A stretch of DNA of 64,000 nt from Porphyromonas sp. oral taxon 275. GTDB lineage: Bacteria > Bacteroidota > Bacteroidia > Bacteroidales > Porphyromonadaceae. Shown piece after piece: positions 36,036-44,054 of the stretch. Every line of letters begins with the position of its first letter. Positions within the stretch are counted from its first letter, which is position 1. The notes under the pieces were generated by a model that saw only the letters and a program-made list of their open reading frames with translations, had not been told where the DNA came from and ran no database searches. A program made the translations under genes and the position numbers. Location: positions 806,001 to 870,000 of the forward strand of contig NZ_CP072333.1 in NCBI RefSeq assembly GCF_018127745.1. The letters are read 5' to 3'.

Positions 36036-37058
36036 TTACTTGATGACGAGGCGCTGGAAGCCTGGGCTCATCACCGTATGGTAGCCTCCGCTGGGGTTCC
36101 CGAGGATGAGCATATACTCCACACCTGGGAAGTGGCGGATGAGTGCAGGCACCTGGCTGGACTGACGCGTCATACAGGCGGTAGCCAGACCATCGGCGAG
36201 CATGCAGCTCGGGGCGATGATGGTCGCGCTCAGCACGTCGGTCTGCATCGGGTAGCCACTCTTGGGGTCGATGGTGTGGGCATACTTCTTCCCCTTGATG
36301 ATCTTGAAGTTGCGGTAGTTGCCCGAGGTCGCTAGGCCGCCCGCCTGCCGGGGAAGACGGATGCGCAACTCGTAGTCATTGACGCTGCCTGAGGGGTCGT
36401 CTATGGGCTTATCGATACCGATGATCCAGCATTCGTCCTGAGGGTTCTTCCCCTGGAAGGCGATCTCTCCGCCCAGCTCGACGAGGTAGTTGGTGGCTCC
36501 TTGCTCCTTGAGGAGACGTCCCACGAGGTCGGCGCAGTAGCCCTTGGAGATGGAGGAGAAGTCGATCTTCATGCGTGGATCAGCCTTCAGCATCTGTGCC
36601 CCATCGAGCTGCACCTTTTGGTAGCCGACCAGCTGACGTACGCTGTCGACGATGTGCAAGGTGATGCTGTCGCCCTTCTTCTCGAAGCCGAAGCCCCAGA
36701 GATTGATCAGTGGCGCGCAGGTCACATCATAGCTGCCCTCCGTGTGGCGCGAGATCTCGACCGACTGCAGGAAGACCTCGCGAAGCATAGAATCCGTCTC
36801 GGAGGATTCGTTGCGATTGATCGCAGCGATGAGACTGGTGGAGTCGAAGGGGTTCAGCGAGTGGCTGAAGGAGTGAAAGGTCGAGTCGATCGCCTTGCTG
36901 TAGTCCGTGCCTAGATCGTACTGGATGGAGAAGTAGGTGTGGAAGACTTCGCCTGTGAGCTTGGTGTACTTACTGCTCTTGGTGCTGCCCGAGCAGGCGC
37001 TGAATAGTGCTAAGAGCCCGAGCCCATAGATACTGATACTACGACGTAGCTGATTCAT
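36036..37058 (-). CDS. apbE: FAD:protein FMN transferase, lipoprotein
   Basis: ApbE attaches FMN covalently to Thr or Ser of target flavoproteins such as the NqrB/NqrC and RnfG/RnfD subunits. The 340-residue protein has a lipobox (LLALFSACSG) and should face the periplasm. The family blocks FSSISKGYCADLV, VELGGEIAFQGKNP and the catalytic-site segment YAHTIDPKSGYPMQ are present, followed by ADGLATAC. Target flavoproteins are not in this window. The gene lies 53 bp after GT2. Confidence 0.93.
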   Translation of the reverse strand: MNQLRRSISIYGLGLLALFSACSGSTKSSKYTKLTGEVFHTYFSIQYDLGTDYSKAIDSTFHSFSHSLNPFDSTSLIAAINRNESSETDSMLREVFLQSVEISRHTEGSYDVTCAPLINLWGFGFEKKGDSITLHIVDSVRQLVGYQKVQLDGAQMLKADPRMKIDFSSISKGYCADLVGRLLKEQGATNYLVELGGEIAFQGKNPQDECWIIGIDKPIDDPSGSVNDYELRIRLPRQAGGLATSGNYRNFKIIKGKKYAHTIDPKSGYPMQTDVLSATIIAPSCMLADGLATACMTRQSSQVPALIRHFPGVEYMLILGNPSGGYHTVMSPGFQRLVIK

Positions 37059-37111
37059 GACGGTCTGATCTATGATGTGAGGTATAGAGGTGTCACCTGG
37101 TGAAGGAGGGG

Positions 37112-38065
37112 CTAGAGCTCCTCCTCGATCTTGTAGTCGTTGCGGTCCTGAGACTGGCGGGCGAGCAGCTCAGCGACGAAGCCCGCTAGGAAGAGCTGTG
37201 TCCCGATGATCATTGCGGTAAGGGCGATGAAGAAGTAGGGACGGCTCGTGACGAGCGGAGCAGGGGTATTCGTCCAGATGTGGAAGAGCTTGCTCCCCAG
37301 CACCACCAAGAGGGCGATGAAGCCAATGACGAACATCAGGCTCCCTCCGAGGCCGAAGAAGTGCATCGGCTTGCGGCCGAAGGTGGAGGTAAACCATAGG
37401 GTGATGAGGTCGAGGTAGCCGTTGACGAAGCGGCTGAGCCCAAACTTGCTCTCGCCATACTTACGTGCCTGGTGCTGGACGACCTTCTCGCCGATGCGGG
37501 AGAAGCCTGCTACCTTCGCCATGTAGGGGATGTAGCGGTGCATGTCGTTGTAGATCTCGATGCTCTTGACTACCTCAGCACGATAGGCCTTGAGCCCGCA
37601 GTTGAAGTCGTGCAGGTTATGTATGCCAGAGAGATGACGGGCCGTAGCGTTGAAGAGCTTGGAGGGGAGATTCTTGCTCAGCACGGGGTCGTAGCGCTTC
37701 TGCTTCCAGCCGCTCACGAGGTCGTAGCCCTCCTCACGTATCATACGATAGAGCTCGGGGAGCTCGTCGGGGCTGTCCTGCAGGTCGGCATCCATGGTGA
37801 TGACGACATCGCCCTTGGTGCGCTCGAAGCCGCACTGCAGCCCAGGGGACTTCCCATAGTTGCGGCGGAACTTGATGCCACGCACGGCGGGGTTAGCCGC
37901 CTGCAGCTGCTTGATCACCTCCCAGGAGGAGTCCGTGCTGCCGTCATTGACGAAGATGATCTCGTAGCTGTAGCCGTGTGCCTCCATGACCCGGCGTATC
38001 CAGGCCTCGAGCTCGGGGAGTGATTCGGCTTCGTTGTATAGAGGGATGACGATGGATATATCCAT
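37112..38065 (-). CDS. Family 2 glycosyltransferase, GtrB/DPM1-like
   Basis: This 317-residue enzyme should transfer a sugar from a nucleotide donor to a polyprenyl phosphate on the cytoplasmic face. The GT-A domain opens ISIVIPLYNEAESLPEL with VNDGSTDSS, and the metal motif is DADLQD at residues 92-97. Two C-terminal membrane helices (about 228-250 and 265-295) match the GtrB/DPM1-like architecture. It lies 27 bp after the DUF4199 gene, an arrangement I recognise as frequent in Bacteroidota. The acceptor and sugar are not predictable; a role in surface glycan or lipid A modification is plausible given the YejM-like neighbour. Confidence 0.9.
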   Translation of the reverse strand: MDISIVIPLYNEAESLPELEAWIRRVMEAHGYSYEIIFVNDGSTDSSWEVIKQLQAANPAVRGIKFRRNYGKSPGLQCGFERTKGDVVITMDADLQDSPDELPELYRMIREEGYDLVSGWKQKRYDPVLSKNLPSKLFNATARHLSGIHNLHDFNCGLKAYRAEVVKSIEIYNDMHRYIPYMAKVAGFSRIGEKVVQHQARKYGESKFGLSRFVNGYLDLITLWFTSTFGRKPMHFFGLGGSLMFVIGFIALLVVLGSKLFHIWTNTPAPLVTSRPYFFIALTAMIIGTQLFLAGFVAELLARQSQDRNDYKIEEEL

Positions 38066-38092
38066 AGTGGTATGCTGGTGGAGATAAGGGCG

Positions 38093-38617
38093 CTATTGGT
38101 AGAAGGGGCGCTGTCGCAGGGCAAGCCCCACAAGGGCGCCCCATACGAGGCCCAGGAAGAGGGTGAAGCAGTAGTCTACCCAGAGCCACTGCCATAGCGG
38201 GGTCGCCTCGAGGCTAGCCAGCGACTCCTGCAGCTGCTGCCCTAGTGCCTGAGGCTGACTGCTCAGCATCTCATGGAGCTGATCAAGGATCTCGGGGACG
38301 AAGTAGCGGAAGTAGAAGTACTGTGGGATCAAGGCGAGGATCCCCCCGAAGACGTGCTGGCGCAGGGTATAGCTCAGTCCCTGGAACCAGCTGAAGCCCG
38401 TGCTGGGCGTGGCTACCTGATCGCGGTAAGCCTTCGTGAGGCGATAGGCTGTATAGGGTATGAGGATGAGCCCAGCAAAGTAGATGAGGCTGAAGAAGGG
38501 GTAGCCGAGGCCTAGGATGCGGGCAAGGTAGGTCAAGCAGAGTACGCCGCCGAGCTTGAGCCCGTCGCGGGCAACAGAGGCTGTGGGCTTGAGTTTATCT
38601 TGTTCTTGGGTGCTCAT
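38093..38617 (-). CDS. DUF4199 family membrane protein
   Basis: This 174-residue protein has about four membrane segments and the pattern GLKLGGVLCLTYLARI at the start, matching DUF4199. I chose the ATG at 38617 (MSTQEQDKL) because a TAnnTTTG box lies at 38638-38645, between this ATG and an in-frame upstream start at 38668. If that box is the promoter, the leader is only about 15 nt. Function is unknown; its constant pairing with a GT2 enzyme suggests a role in polyprenyl-linked sugar metabolism. Confidence 0.85.
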   Translation of the reverse strand: MSTQEQDKLKPTASVARDGLKLGGVLCLTYLARILGLGYPFFSLIYFAGLILIPYTAYRLTKAYRDQVATPSTGFSWFQGLSYTLRQHVFGGILALIPQYFYFRYFVPEILDQLHEMLSSQPQALGQQLQESLASLEATPLWQWLWVDYCFTLFLGLVWGALVGLALRQRPFYQ

Positions 38618-38637
38618 GTGGTGCGCTTTATTCGCCA

Positions 38638-38645
38638 CAAAGGTA
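38638..38645 (-). promoter_or_regulatory. Bacteroidota-type -7 box for the DUF4199-GT2-apbE-yejM unit
   Basis: Minus strand reads TACCTTTG, 21 bp upstream of the chosen start codon. A CTTGAG about 20 bp further upstream may be a weak -33 element. Confidence 0.62.
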
Positions 38646-38792
38646 GTACATATCGCTCTATCCCTCAAGCGTCACCGCACGTCATGGGAGGCAGAGGCCT
38701 CCTCTGCGCCCGTCCTCCGAGAGCAGCGCTGCCGTACCCTCGGCGGCTTGCCCAAGAGTAGGGCGAGGCCTTGCCCCCGTCTTCGCCCCTCT

Positions 38793-38876
38793 CTGATGGA
38801 TATCCCTCAGCCTCCTGATGGCTATCCCTCACGCTCGGCACGGACGTCCCTCAGCGTGCTGACTGATATCCTTCAG
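38793..38876 (+). repeat. Palindrome array 7, four 22-bp units (forward)
   Basis: The units start at 38793, 38815, 38837 and 38859. Unit 1 is CTGATGGATATCCCTCAG and unit 3 carries GACGTC. The array sits in the 490-bp gap between the DUF4199 gene and priA. The rest of the gap holds only the DUF4199 promoter as far as I can see. Confidence 0.9.
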
Positions 38877-39107
38877 CGTGCTGCTCCTTGTGCCAGAGGA
38901 GTATTGGCAGCTTAGTGGGTACTTCGCTGGCAGTAAGCTGAGGGGAAGGGACAAGGGCGAGCAGGCTGCCTCTACTTGGGTGGGGAAGTGTGCTTCCCTA
39001 AGGCGGGGAAGTGCGTGACCCCGTGTTGCCCCGTTCGGAAGGGGCATAACTCATCCTCCTGCACCAAGGCACTGGATGGGGTCTAGGGACAGATGTAGCG
39101 GGAGGCG

Positions 39108-41618
39108 CTAGAGGGGATCCACGTCGTAGGTGATCTGTACGCGGCGGCTCTCTGGGTAGCTGCTGTAGAGATGAGCGCGGGCTGTGGTGAAGGCGACACG
39201 CTCCTCGCTATAGCTGCAGCCGAAGGGACGCCGTACGGTGATCTGACGCTGGTAGAAGCCCTCGACGCGTCCGACGGAGGGGACGAGGGCTTCGCTGACT
39301 TCGCCCTGAGGTAGGAGAGCTCTGAGCGACTGGTGTAGGATGAGCCCGACCCGCGCTAGGAGCTCGGCATCCCGTGCCCGTAGCTGGACGTAGGTGATAC
39401 GCCAGAAGGGCGGGTAGTGCAGCTCCTGTCGCTCGGCGAGCGTCTTGCGGATGAAGCGCTCATAGTCGTCGCTACGCAGCTCCACCAGGAAGGGGCTATC
39501 GGGGGAGGAAGTCTGTAGGAGGAAGTCCGTGGGCTCGGCGTAGGCACGCTGCGCCGTGCGTAGGCGTAGCTGGTAGAGCAGCTGGAAGGCACGCTCCTCG
39601 GAGCGGAAGTCGGGGTAGCCTAGGATGGCATCGAGCTGGATGACGGCCACGAGCCCGAGGTCGCGCCACACATCCTGCCCCTTGATGAGCTGCGTGCCGA
39701 TGAGGATGTCTACATCGCCTCGCTCCAGCTGCTGCTGTATCTCCAGCTGGCGGCGGCGCGAGGAGAGGGTATCGCTGTCGATACGCAGGATCTGGCGCTC
39801 GGGGAAGAGCCGCTGCAGCTCCTCCTCTACGCGCTCGATGCCGTAGCCTACCTGGCGCAGGGCGGGGCGTGTCTCCCCGCGTCGGGTCGTGATGCTATCG
39901 GTGCCACAGCTGGGGCAGCACTTGGGTAGTGCCTCGCTATGGCCGCAGTAGTGGCAGAGTAGGGCGTGGCGTGCTCGGTGGTAGGTGAGGCTGACATCAC
40001 AGTGGGGGCAGAGGATGCGCGAGCCGCAGCTGTCGCAGAGGATGTAGGGGGCGTAGCCTCGTCTATTCTGTACCAGCAGCACGGGGCGTCCTAGGGTGAG
40101 CTGCCGCTGGATCTCGGTGTAGAGCGGCGGCGAGATCATCGAGCCATAGGGCATATCATGGCTGCGTCTGAGGCCCGACAGATCGATGACCCCGAGCTGG
40201 GGTAGGGGTGCAAGAGGCGTCTCGGGCTCGGGGCGTAGCAACTGATACTTACCGCGGAGGGCGTGGAAGAGGACTTCGGCCGAAGGGGTCTCCGAGGTCA
40301 GTAGCACCTTAGCACCGAGCTCGTGGGCGCGCCATAGCGCCACATCTCGAGCGTGGTAGCGGGGGGCTGTGAGCTGCTGCTTGTAGAGGTATTCGTGCTC
40401 CTCGTCGACGATGATGAGCCCGAGACGAGGCAGGGGGAGGAAGATCGCGCTACGTGTGCCGAGCACGACGGCGGGCGTCTCTAGGGAGGCCAGGCGCTGG
40501 TAGGTCTCTACGCGCAGCGCCTCCGAGAGGAGGCTGTGGTAGGGGTAGTAGGCATCGGGGAGGAGGCGCTCCAGGCGCTGCTGCAAGCCGAAGTGCGCCC
40601 CGATGGAGCCTGCGGCCGCGCTTAGGATGAGCACCTGCTGCCCTGCCGCTAGGGCCTGCTGTGTCTGGGCGATGATGAAGTCCTCCGTCCCCTGGCGGCT
40701 ATTGCCCCAGTAGAGCGTCACGGGGGCAGTGAGGGGAGGGCTAGCCGGGGGGGCTGTGGGCGCTTCGTCCTCGGCGTGCAGCTGCTGCCTTAGGCGACTC
40801 TTCGGGAGCTCAAGGAGCTCAAGGATTCCCTTATCGACAAGCGCCTTGAGGGGAGCATTGCCCTGGGGGAGGTGCTCTAGGAGCAGCGCTCGGTGTAGGG
40901 GCTCCTCTAGGGACGAGCCTGCCTGCTGGTGCAGCTCGAGGAAGCGCTCCAGCAGCTGAGCTTGGCGCGGGGCACGTCGTAGTGCGTCATAGGCCTCGGC
41001 GAGTAGCCCTTCGTCCTGGCGGTAGGGCTCGGCGAGGCGGAGGTAGCGCTCTAGTCTCGGCTTATACTTCGTCTGTAGCTGTTCCTCCGTGGTGAGGGCT
41101 CCGAGGCTCAGCAGCTGGAGGATGGGCTGTGTCAGCCGACGCCCGAGCTGGAGCTCCAGCTGCTGTATGGAGAGGGGGCGTGCGGCGGCTGCCAGCAGGT
41201 CGAGGAGGCGACACTCGAGCTCGCTGAGGGGAGTCGCTGCGACGAAGTCCTCATTCAGGAGGAGCATCGTCTTACTCTCGGGCAGGAGCGCCGAGGGGAG
41301 GGCTACACGCAGGACGGAGCCCAGGGGGCAGCAGTAGTAGTAGCTCATCCATTGCCACTGCCGCAGCTGATCGGCAGGCACCAGCGGCTGTGCATCGAGA
41401 ACTTGCTCGATGGGGCGGAGCCTCTGCCCCTTGGCCTCCTCCGCGCTTAGTGGCTGTAGGCGAAGGATGACGGCCGTGTAGTAGCGCTTGGCACCGAAGG
41501 GGACGACGACACGACAGCCAGGGGAGAGCTGCGGATAGCTCGCCAGCAATTCGTCGGAGACGAGGTAGCTGTAGCTACCCTCTACGGCTAGGGGGATGAT
41601 GAGCTCTGCCTGATACAT
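39108..41618 (-). CDS. priA: Primosomal protein N' (PriA) with degenerate helicase motifs
   Basis: PriA loads the replisome at stalled forks. The 836-residue protein has the usual N-terminal DNA-binding region, a superfamily 2 helicase core and an eight-cysteine zinc region (CDSCGSRILCPHCD to CCPSCG) between the lobes. The DEEHE box is at residues 405-409, and GTRSAIFLPLP is normal. However, the Walker A loop expected as GVTGSGKT reads GNSRQGTE at 305-312, with no lysine. The motif Ia PEI segment is SAAAGS, and motif VI, usually QVAGRAGR, reads QLRLRTAQR at 683-691. The gene thus appears to encode a structurally complete PriA without ATPase activity. It ends the gmd-fcl-tamB-tamL-priA unit, 15 bp after tamL. 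There is no frameshift or truncation. Confidence 0.9.
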   Translation of the reverse strand: MYQAELIIPLAVEGSYSYLVSDELLASYPQLSPGCRVVVPFGAKRYYTAVILRLQPLSAEEAKGQRLRPIEQVLDAQPLVPADQLRQWQWMSYYYCCPLGSVLRVALPSALLPESKTMLLLNEDFVAATPLSELECRLLDLLAAAARPLSIQQLELQLGRRLTQPILQLLSLGALTTEEQLQTKYKPRLERYLRLAEPYRQDEGLLAEAYDALRRAPRQAQLLERFLELHQQAGSSLEEPLHRALLLEHLPQGNAPLKALVDKGILELLELPKSRLRQQLHAEDEAPTAPPASPPLTAPVTLYWGNSRQGTEDFIIAQTQQALAAGQQVLILSAAAGSIGAHFGLQQRLERLLPDAYYPYHSLLSEALRVETYQRLASLETPAVVLGTRSAIFLPLPRLGLIIVDEEHEYLYKQQLTAPRYHARDVALWRAHELGAKVLLTSETPSAEVLFHALRGKYQLLRPEPETPLAPLPQLGVIDLSGLRRSHDMPYGSMISPPLYTEIQRQLTLGRPVLLVQNRRGYAPYILCDSCGSRILCPHCDVSLTYHRARHALLCHYCGHSEALPKCCPSCGTDSITTRRGETRPALRQVGYGIERVEEELQRLFPERQILRIDSDTLSSRRRQLEIQQQLERGDVDILIGTQLIKGQDVWRDLGLVAVIQLDAILGYPDFRSEERAFQLLYQLRLRTAQRAYAEPTDFLLQTSSPDSPFLVELRSDDYERFIRKTLAERQELHYPPFWRITYVQLRARDAELLARVGLILHQSLRALLPQGEVSEALVPSVGRVEGFYQRQITVRRPFGCSYSEERVAFTTARAHLYSSYPESRRVQITYDVDPL

Positions 41619-41633
41619 CGTGCGGCTGGGGGC

Positions 41634-44042
41634 TTAGAAGGGATAGCCGATGGCTAGGTGGTAGCCGATGGCATCCTTGAAGCGCGGGATATTGTACCAG
41701 CCCCTGCGCTCGGTAGCATAGGGTAGGTGCAGCCCTATGCCGACGTCGAAGCGTACGACGAGGAAGGATAGGTCGTAGCGCAGCCCTGCCCCGGTACCCA
41801 CGGCGATCTGATCCAGCAGGCGAGGCAGCGAGCCCGCCTCGGAGAGCGCAGCCCCAGGGCGCGAGGCGTCGGGGCGTAGGAGCCATACGTTGCCCGCGTC
41901 GAGGAAGACCGCGGCGTGACAGTCCCCGAAGAGACGGCCACGGTACTCGAGATTCGCCTCGAACTTGAACTCCCCGACGCGATCCATGAAGGAGTAAGCA
42001 TTCTCATCCTCGGTGCGGAAGCGTCCTGGGCCGATGCTGCGCACGGTGAAGGCACGTATGCTGTTGGCCCCACCGACGTAGAACTGCTCGATGTAGGGTG
42101 CCGTCGTCGCATTGCCATAGGCGTAGATGGCGCCCGTAGCTAGACGGGTGGCGATCGTCTGATTGCGATCAATACGCCAGGAGTAGCGCATATCCAGCGC
42201 TGCCTTGACGAACTCAGCGAAGGGCACGCCGAAGAGCTTCTTCGTCTCGCCGTAGGGACGACCAGAGAGACTCTCCACGGCATTGACGACGTTCCCTGCC
42301 TCGCTGACCTCGCCGAAGAGCTGCAGGAAGTGCGGGCTCTGCTCGGGCTGATGCGTGTAGGTGAAGTAGTAGGCGAACTTAGGGATGAACTGATTGCGCA
42401 GCGAGAGGCCGAGGGCGGGATTCTCCTCGAGGAGCTTGTCGAAGCGTGCCGTCGTACGTGCCAGCTGGGTGTAGCTTAGGCTCAGGGGAACCAGCCTATG
42501 GCTCCAGCGCGCTGAGGGCTGGAAGCTGTACTCCATCGACAGGGAGAGGGAGCGCAGCGTATAGTAGCGGGCATGGTTGATGGCCTGCGCCCCGAGCTTG
42601 AAGCTCGTGCTGGTCGGGTACTTGTAGTAGCTGTCCAGCATGCTCGGGAAGAGGATCGTAGGGAAGACGAGGCTAAGGTCGCCCCCGAGCTGATAGCTAT
42701 TGATGGAGACGGAGCTCCCGTCGGATGGGCTACGTCCCGTCTGCCACTCATAGGAGCCGTAGAGGTTCGCCGAGAGGCGTTCGCCGCCGCCGAAGAGGTT
42801 GTTGCGATCAAGGGAGAGGGATACCCCAGGGCCCATGTAGTTATTGGACTTCTTCATCATCGCCGCCCCGATATAGGCGGACCAGGGACGGCTGGGGCGT
42901 AGGAGGACCATGAGGTCAAGGTCGCCTATGCTATCCATCACCGAGGGGAAGCTACGGCGTAGGCTATCGCTCGTGGTGCTATCGGCACTAGCATTATCCT
43001 TCGTCTCCTCCCGCTTGGAGAAGTAGAACTCCACGGAGGAGAAGGCCCCGAGGTTATTGAGCGCCGCTAGGGTGCTAGCCTCCTCGCTGCTCTTATAGAT
43101 CGCCTGGGGCGTCATGCGGATACGGGAGGCGAGCATCCGAGGACGCACGAGCGTCTTGTCCGTATAGTAGAGCTTGAGCCCTGACCCTAGCCCTACGCTA
43201 TCGGTGGCAAGCGAGCCGAGACGCTCATTGTCATCGGGCAGTAGGCGCAGCTGGATATCCCCGATGCGCCACTGCCGGAGTGCCTCGGGGGGCGTCTCGG
43301 GGGCTAGGTGCGTGCGCAGAGCTACGTGCCCGGGCTTCTGTAGGGTGTCCGCCTCGTAGGTGATGTAGTCGCTCTTGAGGTAGTAGTAGCCGTGCTCTCG
43401 GAGGAAGGCCGTCGCGATGTCTCGGTCAGCCTGTAGGGCCTGCATGGAGAAGGGCCCCCCGCGGTGTAGGTAGCTCAGACGCTCGTGGCGGAAGAAGCGG
43501 TCCTTGCGGATAGGCACAGGGGGGAAGTAGCTGACGCTATCCAGTAGGTAGAGTGCCCCAGGGGTGATCTCATAGCTCACCTTGGCCTGTAGGGAGTCGC
43601 TTGGCAGGGGGTGAATGGAGGCACGTACCTGAGCCGATAGGTAGCCGCGGTCGCGTAGGGCCTGCTGAGCGACCTTGGCACGTAGCGTGGGGCTGACATC
43701 GCGCATCCATACGGGGCGGGAGGTCAGGCGGCGCAGTCCCTTGGTGAGCCAGTTGGGGTGCGACGAGAGGCTCATATAGAGGTAGGGGCTCACCAGCGGG
43801 AAGGGGAAGCGCAGGGAGTTGCTCCCCAGGATAGAGCCATTGGGGGCGTAGCTTAGCTTGGTCTCTGCCTCCGCCAGCGCATCCCCGAGGTAGCCCCCTT
43901 GTGCCTTGCCGACGACATCAATGGACTTGACGCCGATGTAGAGCTGGTCATCGGGCCCCTGATAGCGGTGCAGAGAGCAGCTAGTGAGTGCGGTCAGTGA
44001 GAGGGCTCCGAGCAGGAGGTAGGATGTCCGTATAGGCTGCAT
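41634..44042 (-). CDS. tamL: TamL-type outer-membrane lipoprotein (TamA homologue)
   Basis: This 802-residue Omp85-family protein should be the outer-membrane partner of TamB. Its leader LLLGALSLTALTSC is a lipobox (Cys22), the feature that distinguishes TamL of Bacteroidota from TamA. POTRA-type domains occupy about the first 370 residues, the barrel the rest. The family loop reads VGGANSIRAF and the chain ends HLAIGYPF with terminal Phe. It starts 12 bp after tamB and precedes priA by 15 bp. A paralogue without tamB lies at 14559-16847. Confidence 0.9.
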   Translation of the reverse strand: MQPIRTSYLLLGALSLTALTSCSLHRYQGPDDQLYIGVKSIDVVGKAQGGYLGDALAEAETKLSYAPNGSILGSNSLRFPFPLVSPYLYMSLSSHPNWLTKGLRRLTSRPVWMRDVSPTLRAKVAQQALRDRGYLSAQVRASIHPLPSDSLQAKVSYEITPGALYLLDSVSYFPPVPIRKDRFFRHERLSYLHRGGPFSMQALQADRDIATAFLREHGYYYLKSDYITYEADTLQKPGHVALRTHLAPETPPEALRQWRIGDIQLRLLPDDNERLGSLATDSVGLGSGLKLYYTDKTLVRPRMLASRIRMTPQAIYKSSEEASTLAALNNLGAFSSVEFYFSKREETKDNASADSTTSDSLRRSFPSVMDSIGDLDLMVLLRPSRPWSAYIGAAMMKKSNNYMGPGVSLSLDRNNLFGGGERLSANLYGSYEWQTGRSPSDGSSVSINSYQLGGDLSLVFPTILFPSMLDSYYKYPTSTSFKLGAQAINHARYYTLRSLSLSMEYSFQPSARWSHRLVPLSLSYTQLARTTARFDKLLEENPALGLSLRNQFIPKFAYYFTYTHQPEQSPHFLQLFGEVSEAGNVVNAVESLSGRPYGETKKLFGVPFAEFVKAALDMRYSWRIDRNQTIATRLATGAIYAYGNATTAPYIEQFYVGGANSIRAFTVRSIGPGRFRTEDENAYSFMDRVGEFKFEANLEYRGRLFGDCHAAVFLDAGNVWLLRPDASRPGAALSEAGSLPRLLDQIAVGTGAGLRYDLSFLVVRFDVGIGLHLPYATERRGWYNIPRFKDAIGYHLAIGYPF

Positions 44043-44054
44043 GGTGGGCTGAAC

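Noticed and set aside
38618..38668. An upstream start for the DUF4199 gene
   Set aside because: It would begin upstream of the probable promoter box at 38638-38645, and the added residues are not family-like.
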